DNA from: WHSW01 sp963740055
GTDB lineage: Bacteria > Actinomycetota > Thermoleophilia > Solirubrobacterales > 70-9
NCBI GenBank assembly: GCA_963740055.1
Contig: CAVUCL010000001.1
Location: forward strand, 124,001 to 188,000
Direction of reading: 5' to 3'
Length of the DNA stretch: 64,000 nt
A program made the translations under genes and the position numbers. Every line of letters begins with the position of its first letter. The first letter of the stretch is position 1. Positions 50,354 through 58,903 of this stretch are shown piece by piece. Under the pieces are notes generated by a model, which saw only the letters and a list, made by a program, of their open reading frames with translations, had not been told where the DNA came from and did not search any database.

Positions 50354-51701
50354 TGCGGCTGCCCCGGGACGTCGTGGTCGACCCGCCGCGGCTGCGGCGC
50401 GCCGAGCCCGGCTGGCGGCGCGCCTGGCGAAGGCACGGCCTGGCCGCGGTCGCCGGGACGGCGCTGGTCGGCTGGTACGCGGCCGACAGCCTGCGCCATC
50501 GCCGCGAGGGCGCCTTCGGCTACGACCTCGCCACCGACATCGAGGTCGCGTCGCCGGACTTCCTGCGCGCGGCGGAGGCGCTCACCGGCGCACCGATCTC
50601 GGAGGGCAACCGCGCCGAGCTGCTGATCAACGGCGACCGGATCTTCCCCGCCTTCCTGGAGACGATCGAGGCGGCCGAGCGGACCCTGAACGTGCAGACC
50701 TACGTCTACTGGCGCGGCGAGATCGCCGGCGATGTCGCCGGGGCGATCCGCGACAAGGCGAAGCAGGGGGTGCGCTGCAACGTGATCCTCGACGCGCTCG
50801 GGGCGGCGAAGATGGAGCGCTCGCTGATCCGGGAGATGAACGACGCCGGGGTCAACGTGGTCCTCTTCCGGCCGCCGAAGCCCTACGCGGTGCGAGCGGC
50901 TCGCCAACCGCACCCATCGGCGGCTGCTGGTCGCCGACGGCAGGGTGGGGATGACCGGCGGGGTCGGGATCGCCGCCGAGTGGACCGGAGACGCCGAGGA
51001 CCCCGACCACTGGCGCGACACCCACGTCCGCGTCCAGGGCCCGGTGGTGCGCGGAATGCAGGGAGCGTTCGCCGAGAACTGGCTCGAGGGGTCGGGCGAG
51101 GTGCTCGCCGGGGACGACTACCTGCCCGACCTCGACCCGGTCGACGACGGCGGGCCGATGCAGCTGGTGCGCTCGAGCGCGACCGTCGGCGACACCAACG
51201 CGGAGGCGCTCTATTACCTCGCGATCGCCTCGGCGCGGCGACTCGATCGAGCTCACCGCGGCCTACTTCGTTCCCCGGCCGGCGTTCACCGACGCGCTCT
51301 GCTCGGCCGCCGGGCGCGGGGTCCGGGTCCGGATCCTGGTCCCCGGCCCCCACATCGACAAGGGCTTCGTCCGCGTCGCCGGGCGCGCCGCCTACGACGA
51401 GCTGCTCGACGCCGGGGTCGAGCTGTACGAGTTCCAGCCGACGATGCTGCACGCGAAGTCGCTCTGCGTGGACGGCGCCTGGTCCTCGGTCGGGACGATC
51501 AACTTCGACAACCGCTCGTTCCAGCTCCACGACGAGGTCACGCTCTGCGTCTGGGACGAGCCCTTCGCCGCCGCCCTGCACGAGGCGTTCGAGCGCGACC
51601 TCGAGCGCGCCGATCGGATCGAGCCCGGGCGCTGGGACGGCCGCGGCCCCGTGCACCGCGCCCGCGAGCTGGCGACGACCGTGCTCCGGCGCGAGCTCTG
51701 A
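50353..51701 (+). CDS. Cardiolipin synthase-like phospholipase D protein, two frameshifts
   Basis: PLD-superfamily enzyme of about 448 residues when repaired. After a membrane helix (LAAVAGTALVGWYAADSL) come NVQTYVYWRGEIAGDVA and two HxK-type motifs: THRRLLVADGRVGMTGGVG (Arg in place of Lys) and LHAKSLCVDGAWSSVGTINFDNRS. The frame breaks near 50893 (VE, then RLANRTHR) and near 51239 (SAR, then DSIELTAAYF), each repaired by dropping one base. Actinobacterial proteins of this type join phosphatidylglycerol or related lipids into cardiolipin. ATG 50353 overlaps the lipid-kinase stop. Confidence 0.85.
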
Positions 51702-51741
51702 GCGTCGCTCGGGCAGGCCCGCCGCCGTATCCTCCGCGCCC

Positions 51742-52452
51742 GTGAAGGCCCGCAACCGCGACACCGTCCTCGCCCGCTCCGCCGGACGCTCGCCGTTCGC
51801 GCGCCGCCGCCGCCATCCGGTGCTCGCGGCGCTCGGCGACCTCGACCAGACCGCGCTGCGGTTCCTGCGCACCCGCGGACACGCCGAGCCGGTCGAGACG
51901 GTGATGAAGGCGCTCGGCCACTCGGGCGAGCTCGCCTCGATCTGGGTCGCGATCGGCGCCGCCGGGGCGTCGATCGACGAACGCCGTCGCGGCCAGTGGC
52001 TCGCGGCGGCGGCGAGCGGGCCGTTCGCGATCGGAGTCAACTTCGTCGCCAAGCGGACGATCGGCCGCGAGCGACCGCTGATCGAGGAGCACCCGCCGCT
52101 GGCGAGGGCGCCGACGAAGCTCTCCTTCCCGTCCACGCACGCGACCTCCTCGGTCGCCGCCGCGACCGCGCTCGGGCGGGTCGAGCCGCGGGCGCGCCCG
52201 TACCTGTTCGCGCTCGCCGCCGCGATCTGCGTCGGGCGCCCCTACCTCGGCATGCACTACCCCTCCGACGTGCTCGGGGGCGTCGCGCTCGGGTTCGCGC
52301 TCGGGATGCTCGTCCCCGGCCTCGGCGCGCCCCCGACCGAGGAGCGCCTGTTCGAGCTCGCGGTCGACGCCAACGAGCGCGCCCAGGCGTCGAGCCAGGC
52401 GGCCGGCAACGGCGGCCTCGCGGCGGCGGCTGACGCGCCCGAGGCGGCGTGA
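51742..52452 (+). CDS. PAP2-family phosphatase
   Basis: Membrane phosphatase of 236 residues acting on phosphatidic acid, phosphatidylglycerol phosphate or undecaprenyl pyrophosphate. The three active-site motifs are KRTIGRERP, SFPSTHATS and GRPYLGMHYPSDV, the last two carrying the catalytic His residues. The tail is Ala/Glu-rich. GTG 51742 was chosen because it follows the stop of the PLD gene by 40 bases and keeps a basic N-terminus. Its stop overlaps the ychF start (GTGA). Together with the lipid kinase and cardiolipin synthase it makes a phospholipid module. Confidence 0.88.
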   Translation: MKARNRDTVLARSAGRSPFARRRRHPVLAALGDLDQTALRFLRTRGHAEPVETVMKALGHSGELASIWVAIGAAGASIDERRRGQWLAAAASGPFAIGVNFVAKRTIGRERPLIEEHPPLARAPTKLSFPSTHATSSVAAATALGRVEPRARPYLFALAAAICVGRPYLGMHYPSDVLGGVALGFALGMLVPGLGAPPTEERLFELAVDANERAQASSQAAGNGGLAAAADAPEAA

Positions 52453-53522
52453 AGGTAGGCATCGTCGGCCTGCCGAACGCCGGCAAGTCGACGCTCTTCA
52501 ACGCCCTCACCCGAGCCGGCGCCGAGACCGCCGACTACGCCTTCACCACGATCGACCCGAACGTCGCGATCGTGCCGATCACCGACAGCCGGCTCGACCG
52601 CGTCGCCGAGACCGTCGGCTCGAGCGAGGTGGTACCGGAGACGATCCAGTTCCACGACATCGCCGGGCTCGTCCCCGGCGCCTCGCAGGGCGAGGGGCTC
52701 GGCAACCAGTTCCTCGGCGCGATCCGGGAGACGGACGCGATCTGCCACGTCGTCCGCGCCCACCGAAGCGGCGGCGTGCCCCATCCCGAGGGCCGCGTCG
52801 ACCCGCTCGCCGACGTCGAGCTGATCGAGACCGAGCTGCTCGCCGCCGACCTCGAGCAGGCCGAGCGCCGGCTCGAGCGGGTCACCCGCCAGGCTCGCTC
52901 GCAGGACAAGGAGGCGATCGCCGAGCGTGACTGGCTGACCGCGGTCGTCGACGCGCTCGGATCGGGGCGGCCGGTGCGCGAGGTGCCGTCGCCGGCCGCG
53001 GCCGGCGACGCGCCCCGGCGCCTGTTCGCGCTTACCTCGAAGCCGGTGCTCTACGTCGCCAACGTCGACGAGGGCGTCGAGGAGGTCCCGGAGGCGATCG
53101 CCGAGCACGCGCGGGCCGCGGGTGCGAGGGCGGTCGCGATCTCGGCCCGGGTCGAGTCCGAGCTCGGCGAGCTCGACGACGACGAGGCGGGCGAGATGCG
53201 GGCCGAGCTCGGGATCTCGGAGTCGGGGCTGGCGCGGCTCGTCCACGCCGCGTTCGAGCTGCTCGAGCTGATCGTCTTCTTCACCGCGGGCGAGGACCGG
53301 GAGGCGATGGGCCGCTCGCTGCGCCGCGGGTCGAACGCCTGGCAGGCGGCGGGCACGATCCACACCGAGATCCAGCAGCGCTTCGTGCGCGCCGAGGTCG
53401 TCGCCTGGGACGATCTCGTCGGCGCCGGCGGCTATGCGGGCGCCCGCGACCGCGGCCTCCTGCGCACCGAGGGCCGCGACTACGTGGTCGCCGACGGCGA
53501 CGTGATCACGATCAAGGTCTGA
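52449..53522 (+). CDS. ychF: Ribosome-binding ATPase YchF (Obg family)
   Basis: P-loop protein of 357 residues. G1 is GLPNAGKST, the Thr of G2 lies in YAFTTIDPN, G3 is DIAGLVPGAS and the position of G4 is occupied by VLYVANVDE, as in YchF, which prefers ATP. A coiled-coil insertion (about 130-190) and a C-terminal TGS domain (AWQAAGTIHTEIQQRFVRAEV ending in DGDVITIKV) complete it. GTG start overlapping the PAP2 stop. Its 3' end overlaps the convergent transglycosylase gene by 11 bases. Confidence 0.96.
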   Translation: MKVGIVGLPNAGKSTLFNALTRAGAETADYAFTTIDPNVAIVPITDSRLDRVAETVGSSEVVPETIQFHDIAGLVPGASQGEGLGNQFLGAIRETDAICHVVRAHRSGGVPHPEGRVDPLADVELIETELLAADLEQAERRLERVTRQARSQDKEAIAERDWLTAVVDALGSGRPVREVPSPAAAGDAPRRLFALTSKPVLYVANVDEGVEEVPEAIAEHARAAGARAVAISARVESELGELDDDEAGEMRAELGISESGLARLVHAAFELLELIVFFTAGEDREAMGRSLRRGSNAWQAAGTIHTEIQQRFVRAEVVAWDDLVGAGGYAGARDRGLLRTEGRDYVVADGDVITIKV

Positions 53523-55023
53523 CCAGCTCCTCGCCGAGGCCGGAGACGGTGACGTGGATCGCGCCCGGCTCGACCGCGTAGTCGATCAACGCCAGGGCGC
53601 TGAGCCGGTCGAGGGCGTGCTGGAACGCCGCCGCCTGGGCGCGGGAGGCGTAGTCGCGGCGGATGTCGAACGACCACCCCGTCGTGTGCAGCGAGTACTC
53701 GCTCGTCGCCTCGGGGTTCACGCCGACCAGCAGCTCCTGGTAGGAGCGGTCGCGGACCGCGCTCGTCACCTCGAGCGGCGCCGGCTCGTTCGACTCAAGC
53801 AGGACCAGGCCCGCCAGGTAGCTGAGCGTCGCGAGGGCCTCGGGGCGAAGCGCGCGGTAGAGCTGCGGCTCCTGGTCGAGCTCGGCGGCGAGCTCGCCGA
53901 TCGAGTCATCGGGGACCCATCCGAGCCCGGGTTCGAACGGCATCGCGGCGAGCTCGCCGTCGTCGAGCGCGTCGGAGATCTCGCCCGGGTCGTCGAAGAC
54001 GTCGGTCTCGGGCTGCGGGTGAAAGACCTCCTCGAGGGTCGCCTTCGCGGTCGCCAGCTCGGCGGTCTCGGCGAGCCGCTCGGGATCGTCGCGGTGGAGC
54101 TCGAGGATCCGCTTCGAGGCGAGCACCTTCCACAGGTACTGCGAGGACTCGTCGCCGAACCCGGTCAGCAGCTCGTAGGCCTCGGGGTGCGAGGAGGGCG
54201 TCGACTCGAAGAACACCCGTGCGTAGGTGAGCCGCTCGGCGGCGACCAGCTCGCCGATCGGGCCCTGCTCGCCCGCACCCGAGTAGGCGCGCAGGACGGT
54301 CTCGAGGTTGCCGATCCCCATGTGGTAGCTGACCACCGCGAGATCCTCGGCGCCGAAGCGCTCGCCGGCGATCTCGAGATAGGTCGCCGCCCCTTCGATC
54401 GCCTTGCGCGGGTCGAAGCGCTCGTCGATCGCGGCGCGCTCGGCGCGCAGGCGCTCGGTCTCGCGCGGCGAGTCCGAGCTCGCGATCCGCTCGGTGAGCG
54501 CGATGCTCGCCGCCAGGTCGACCTCCATCCCGAGCAGCTCGGTCGCGGTCGAGGGGATGATCTGGGCGAGTCCCGAAGCTGCCTCGGGGGTCGGACCGGC
54601 GCTGACCCAGGGCCGGCCGGCGCTCTCGAGGAAGATCACCGCCTCGAGCGTCTCGGGGTCGACGCCGTGGCGCTCGGCGGCCGCCTCGATCTCGGGCCGG
54701 TAGGCGGCGGTGCGCTCGGCCGACGCCGCAACCCCACCCGGGCTCATCTCGTAGATCACGTGCGAGGCGCCGGTCGCGGCGCGCTGCTCGAACTCCTCGC
54801 GGCGCCCGGCGCTGTAGGCGAGCGGATCGATCTCGGGGGCGGCCGCGGCGCTCGCGTCACGGGCTATGCGCAGGTCCTCGAGCCCGAGCGGGTCGCGCTC
54901 CCCGAGCCCGAGCGCCAGCGCCAGCGCCGCCACCGCCACCGCGGCGACCACCAGCCCGGCGGTCGCGATGACGATGCTCGCGACGAAGCTCCTTCGTCGT
55001 CCTTGGTCGGGCACCGCGGCCAT
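53512..55023 (-). CDS. Lytic transglycosylase fused to an M15/DUF5715-like domain
   Basis: Exported or membrane-anchored protein of 503 residues. The N-terminal helix is about 13-40. A lytic transglycosylase domain follows, with catalytic Glu133 in VIFLESAGRP, ASGLAQIIPSTATELLG and the C-terminal part SYHMGIGN. After about 170 residues of low-similarity sequence comes a C-terminal domain with SLHTTGWSFDIRRDY (Ser444, His446, Asp453) and AIHVTVSG (His490). This is the SxHxxGxxxD...H arrangement of M15/VanY-type zinc peptidases. It could cut both glycan and peptide bonds of peptidoglycan. ATG 55023 is 16 bases from the divergent PhoD gene. Confidence 0.85.
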   Translation of the reverse strand: MAAVPDQGRRRSFVASIVIATAGLVVAAVAVAALALALGLGERDPLGLEDLRIARDASAAAAPEIDPLAYSAGRREEFEQRAATGASHVIYEMSPGGVAASAERTAAYRPEIEAAAERHGVDPETLEAVIFLESAGRPWVSAGPTPEAASGLAQIIPSTATELLGMEVDLAASIALTERIASSDSPRETERLRAERAAIDERFDPRKAIEGAATYLEIAGERFGAEDLAVVSYHMGIGNLETVLRAYSGAGEQGPIGELVAAERLTYARVFFESTPSSHPEAYELLTGFGDESSQYLWKVLASKRILELHRDDPERLAETAELATAKATLEEVFHPQPETDVFDDPGEISDALDDGELAAMPFEPGLGWVPDDSIGELAAELDQEPQLYRALRPEALATLSYLAGLVLLESNEPAPLEVTSAVRDRSYQELLVGVNPEATSEYSLHTTGWSFDIRRDYASRAQAAAFQHALDRLSALALIDYAVEPGAIHVTVSGLGEELVRP

Positions 55024-55039
55024 GTTAGGGTGCGCCGCG

Positions 55040-56692
55040 ATGGCTGCCGGGAGCCCATTGCGCCGCGGATTCGCCGCGATCTGCGTCACCGCGATCGCCG
55101 CGCTCGCAGTGGCTCCGGGGGCGGCAGGGAAGGCGAAGGGGTTCGACTACGGCGTCGCCGCGGGCGACGTCAGCTCGAGCTCGGCGATCCTCTGGGCGAA
55201 GGCGGCGAAGAGCGGCAAGGCCGAGGTCCAGGTCGAGCACAAGGGCGGGTTCGGCAAGTGCGACCCAGCCGGGGCGCCTGGCGCGCTGCGCGTCAAGGCG
55301 CAGAAGTCGAACGACAACACGGTGCAGAAGAAGGTCAAGGAGCTGAAGGCCGACACCTCCTACCGATACCGCTTCTGCATGAACGGCGGCGCGCACTCCG
55401 ACACCGGCAAGTTCACCACCGCGCCGAAGTCGAAGTCGAAGGACACGATCCGGTTCGCGCTCTCCGGCGACCAGGACGCCCGCCCGGCGCCGGGCGAGAC
55501 GACGCCCTACTGGAACAACTTCGAGGTCTGGAAGGCGATCAAGCAGCAGCGCAACGACTTCAACGTGATGCTCGGCGACACGATCTACTCCGACACCGAG
55601 ATCCCGGGCTACACGATCGACGACGTCCGGCTCACGGTCGGCCAGAAGCGCGCCGCGTACCGGACCAACCTGGCGCTGAAGCCGTGGGCGAAGGCCCGCG
55701 GCGCCGCGGCCTACTACGGCGGCTGGGACGACCACGAGTTCATCAATGACTTCGCCCGCGGCGAGGACACGTTCCCGCTCGGGGTCGGCGAGGTCAACTT
55801 CGACGGCGAGAAGCTCTACCGCAACGGGGTCGAGGCGTTTCGGGAGTACAACCCGATCGCCTACAAGAAGAAGACCGGCATCTACCGCTCCGTGCGCTGG
55901 GGCAAGAACCTCGAGGTCTTCTTCCTCGACGACCGCTCGTTCCGCTCCAACGGCTCCGACTACCAGGGTGTCTGCGACAACCCGCCCGGCAGCGGTGACC
56001 CCGACCTCGCCCCCACCGCCCCGCAGGAGAACCGCGATTTCTTCGCCCTGATCGCCCCGCAGCTCGCCGACCCGCCCCCGCCCGCGTGCGTGGCGTCGAT
56101 CAACGACCCGAACCGGACCATGCTCGGCGCCAAGCAGCTGGCCAAGTTCAAGCAGGAGATCGCGAAGTCGAAGGCGACCTTCAAGGTGATCTTCAACCAG
56201 GTCCCGATCCAGGAGTACTACGCGCTTCCCTACGACCGCTGGGAGGGCTACGCGGCCGAGCGCCGGGAGCTACTCGCTCACCTGCAGCAGAAGGTCGACA
56301 ACGTCGTCTTCCTGAGCACCGACGTGCACGCGAACCTGGTCAACGACGCTCGCTTCTGCACCCTCGGCGACGGCTGCCCGCAGGACTCCGGGATCCTCGA
56401 GGCGACCACCGGCCCAGTGGCGACCGCGACCTACGCCGAGGAGATCAGCGGCACCCTGGACAACGAGGCGGGCGGCGTCCTGCTCCACGACCTGTTCTTC
56501 AAGCGCGAGCCCCAGGACGGGGTCGGGATGCAGTGCGCGGCGATGGACCAGTTCAGCTACGCGCAGGTCGAGGTGACGAAGAGCCGGCTCACGGTCGACC
56601 TGCTCGACGCCAACGACCAGCCGGTCCAGGACACGGGCGACAGCACCGAGCCCGGCCCGCCTTGCGCGCAGATCGTGATCCCGAAGCAGTAG
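55040..56692 (+). CDS. PhoD-like alkaline phosphatase/phosphodiesterase, secreted
   Basis: Exported metallophosphoesterase of 550 residues. The signal region has SPLRRGFAAICV (a possible twin-arginine signal) and AVAPGAAGKA. An N-terminal Fn3-like PhoD domain (FDYGVAAGDVSSSSAILWAKA ... YRYRFCMN) precedes the catalytic domain. The latter has FALSGDQDARP, the metal-binding LGDTIYSD, YYGGWDDHEF and LSTDVHANLVND. PhoD enzymes release phosphate from phosphodiesters or teichoic acids using calcium and iron. One domain opening (GDQDA) departs from the usual GSCQ. Followed by the lipocalin-like gene four bases after its stop. Confidence 0.88.
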   Translation: MAAGSPLRRGFAAICVTAIAALAVAPGAAGKAKGFDYGVAAGDVSSSSAILWAKAAKSGKAEVQVEHKGGFGKCDPAGAPGALRVKAQKSNDNTVQKKVKELKADTSYRYRFCMNGGAHSDTGKFTTAPKSKSKDTIRFALSGDQDARPAPGETTPYWNNFEVWKAIKQQRNDFNVMLGDTIYSDTEIPGYTIDDVRLTVGQKRAAYRTNLALKPWAKARGAAAYYGGWDDHEFINDFARGEDTFPLGVGEVNFDGEKLYRNGVEAFREYNPIAYKKKTGIYRSVRWGKNLEVFFLDDRSFRSNGSDYQGVCDNPPGSGDPDLAPTAPQENRDFFALIAPQLADPPPPACVASINDPNRTMLGAKQLAKFKQEIAKSKATFKVIFNQVPIQEYYALPYDRWEGYAAERRELLAHLQQKVDNVVFLSTDVHANLVNDARFCTLGDGCPQDSGILEATTGPVATATYAEEISGTLDNEAGGVLLHDLFFKREPQDGVGMQCAAMDQFSYAQVEVTKSRLTVDLLDANDQPVQDTGDSTEPGPPCAQIVIPKQ

Positions 56693-56696
56693 CGGA

Positions 56697-57683
56697 GTGC
56701 GGACCGAGGCGCGGTTTCCCGGGGTCGGTGCCGGCCTCGGCCATTACGAGAGCTTCTACATCAAGGCGACCCGGCCGGGCGGCGGGCGCGCGATCTGGAT
56801 CCGCCACACGGCCCACAAGCGCCCCGGCGAGGAGCGCAGCGGGTCGCTGTGGTTCACCCTCTTCGACGCCGACACCGTCGGTCCGCGAGCGACGAAGCTG
56901 ACCGTCGACGCGTTCAGCACCGGCGCCCCCGCCGGCGCCTATGTCGAGATCGCGGGCGCGCGGCTGGAGCCCGGTCGCGCCCGCGGGGCGATCGAGACCG
57001 AGGCGATGAGCGCCGCCTGGGAGCTCGAGTTCGAGCAGGGGCCGGAGGCGTTTCGCCACATGCCGTACGAGTTCCTCTACGGAGCGCGACTGCCGAAGAC
57101 GAAGTTCCTCTCACCGCACCCGCATGCCCGCTTCTCCGGCACCGTGACCGTGGACGGAGAGCGGATCGAGCTCGATCGGTGGCCGGGGATGATCGGCCAC
57201 AACTGGGGCGCCGAGCACGCGGAGCGCTGGACCTGGATCCAGGCGAACGACTTTCGCGACGCCGACGCCTGGTTCGACGCCGCGCTCGGGCGGGTCAAGG
57301 TCGGCCCGCTGACGACGCCGTGGATCGGCAACGCGATGCTCCACCTCGACGGCGAGCCGCACCGCCTCGGCGGCTTCGACCGCGTGCGCTCGACCAGGAT
57401 CGACGACGAGCCGACGCGCTGCGCGTTCGAGCTCAGCGGCAAGGAGATCAAGGTCCGCGGGCGGGTGCACTCGGAGCCGCGCAACTTCGTCGCCTGGGTC
57501 TACGCCGACCCGAAGGGCCCCGAGCACAACACGCTCAACTGCTCGATCTCCGACCTCGAGCTGCTGGTCGAGCGCAAGGGGCGCTCACCGCGGCGGCTCG
57601 AATGCGTCGGCGCCGCCGCGTATGAGATTGGCATGCGCGAGACCGACCACGGGATCCCGGTGCAGCCCTACCCCGACGGCTGA
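56697..57683 (+). CDS. CrtC/AttH-type lipocalin-like protein
   Basis: Protein of 328 residues without a signal peptide. It resembles the hydroxyneurosporene synthase/AttH lipocalin-like family and tocopherol-cyclase-like proteins: GHYESFYIKATRPGGGRAIW at the N-terminus, then DRWPGMIGHNWGAEHAERW with WIQANDF in the middle, and a second beta barrel ending in RRLECVGAAAYEIGMRETDH. Family members hydrate carotenoids or bind hydrophobic molecules, but most bacterial ones are uncharacterised. GTG start. Probably co-transcribed with the phosphatase; no carotenoid gene is nearby. Confidence 0.78.
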   Translation: MRTEARFPGVGAGLGHYESFYIKATRPGGGRAIWIRHTAHKRPGEERSGSLWFTLFDADTVGPRATKLTVDAFSTGAPAGAYVEIAGARLEPGRARGAIETEAMSAAWELEFEQGPEAFRHMPYEFLYGARLPKTKFLSPHPHARFSGTVTVDGERIELDRWPGMIGHNWGAEHAERWTWIQANDFRDADAWFDAALGRVKVGPLTTPWIGNAMLHLDGEPHRLGGFDRVRSTRIDDEPTRCAFELSGKEIKVRGRVHSEPRNFVAWVYADPKGPEHNTLNCSISDLELLVERKGRSPRRLECVGAAAYEIGMRETDHGIPVQPYPDG

Positions 57684-57705
57684 GACGCGAAAGCGCCGGC
57701 TCAGC
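57679..57705. terminator. Bidirectional hairpin with GAAA tetraloop between convergent genes
   Basis: Arms gctgag (57679-57684) and ctcagc (57700-57705) enclose a second stem cgc-gaaa-gcg (57686-57695) closed by a GNRA tetraloop. The structure covers the ends of both convergent genes. No T-run is present. Confidence 0.45.
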
Positions 57706-58789
57706 GGTGCTCGAACCGCGCCCAGGTCGAGCGCAGCCCGAGGCGCGAGCGCAGCGTGTCGCCGGTAACCGTGGTCGAACCGCCGGAGCCGACGACGCGG
57801 GCGCGAACGATCCGCGGCGAGGCGCCGCGGGCGGTGACGTCGATCTTCTTCAGCCCGCCCGAGAACAGGCCCGAGAGCTTCGACTCGATCTCGTCGTCGG
57901 AGAAGCGCTCGCTCCACTTGTGCACCGGTGAGGCGTCGTCGAACGGGTCCTTGACCGAGCGCAGGTAGGGAATCCGATCGCCGCCCGAGAAACCGAACTC
58001 GGAGTTCTCGGTCTGCCCGCCCGAGGTCGAGAAGTAGTAGGTGATCGCGACCTCGCCGCGATACTTGACCACCTCGCGCTTGGTCGCCTCGACCGCCTGG
58101 TTGGTCGCCTTGGTCTCCGAAGCGCGCCCGTCGTAGACCTGGCTGCGCGTGTCGGCGTAGTGGTCGAAGCTGCCGCTGCGCTCGGTCGCGAGCCCGTAGG
58201 AGCGCGCGACCACCGCCTGCGCGCGCAGCGCCTGCTTCGGCCACGAGGACGGGACCTCGTTCGCGACCACGCCCTTGACGTAGCCCTCGGCCGAGAGCGA
58301 GTTGATCACCTGCAGCGAGCCGCCCGAGTTGCGGGCGACGAGCTTGCCCCGGTAGGAGCCGAAGCCACCGATCCGGACGCCGTCCCCGGCCTTGCCCTCG
58401 CTCCCGCACGCCTTGATCCGGTCGTTGTCGGCGTCGCGCAGGACGACGCCACCGCTGTCGGCGGTGAACTCGTAGCGCTTGCCCGAGTTGAGCTTCTCGC
58501 CGCAGGCGCGCCCGGCGCCGCGGAACCCGACCGAGCCGTCGCCCGATCCGAGCAGGACGCGGACGTGGTCGCCGCCCACCTTGCCGACCTTGGTCTGACG
58601 GTAGTAGTGGTCGAGGATCTGCTCGTAGTCGCGGCCGTGCTGGGCGTAGCCGTAGGCGCCGTACTGGGAGAGGCCGACGCCGTGCCCGAAGCCGCGGCCC
58701 TTGACCGTCCACGAGGCGTCGGCCGCCGCCGGCGCGATCAGCGCGGCCGCGGCGAGCACGGTCGTTGTCAGACGTGTGGTCGATCCCAT
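57701..58789 (-). CDS. SpoIID/LytB-domain protein, secreted
   Basis: Exported protein of 362 residues with a signal peptide (LTTTVLAAAALIAPAAADA). The SpoIID/LytB domain spans most of it: GRGFGHGVGLSQYGAYGYA, INSLSAEGYVKGVVANEVPSSW, LRAQAVVARSYGLA and the YYFSTSGGQTEN motif. In sporulating Firmicutes SpoIID is a lytic transglycosylase; non-sporulating actinobacteria keep homologues of unknown wall-remodelling role. ATG start 114 bases from the divergent gabD gene. Confidence 0.93.
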   Translation of the reverse strand: MGSTTRLTTTVLAAAALIAPAAADASWTVKGRGFGHGVGLSQYGAYGYAQHGRDYEQILDHYYRQTKVGKVGGDHVRVLLGSGDGSVGFRGAGRACGEKLNSGKRYEFTADSGGVVLRDADNDRIKACGSEGKAGDGVRIGGFGSYRGKLVARNSGGSLQVINSLSAEGYVKGVVANEVPSSWPKQALRAQAVVARSYGLATERSGSFDHYADTRSQVYDGRASETKATNQAVEATKREVVKYRGEVAITYYFSTSGGQTENSEFGFSGGDRIPYLRSVKDPFDDASPVHKWSERFSDDEIESKLSGLFSGGLKKIDVTARGASPRIVRARVVGSGGSTTVTGDTLRSRLGLRSTWARFEHR

Positions 58790-58903
58790 GCCGGCCCCCT
58801 TCCCTACTCAACAATGCCAGGCCCCTGGAGTCGCGGTTCTTCGTCGCGCCCGGAGCTCCTGCCGTGCCCGATACGCTGGCCGCAGGCGACCAAGGAGCTG
58901 AGT

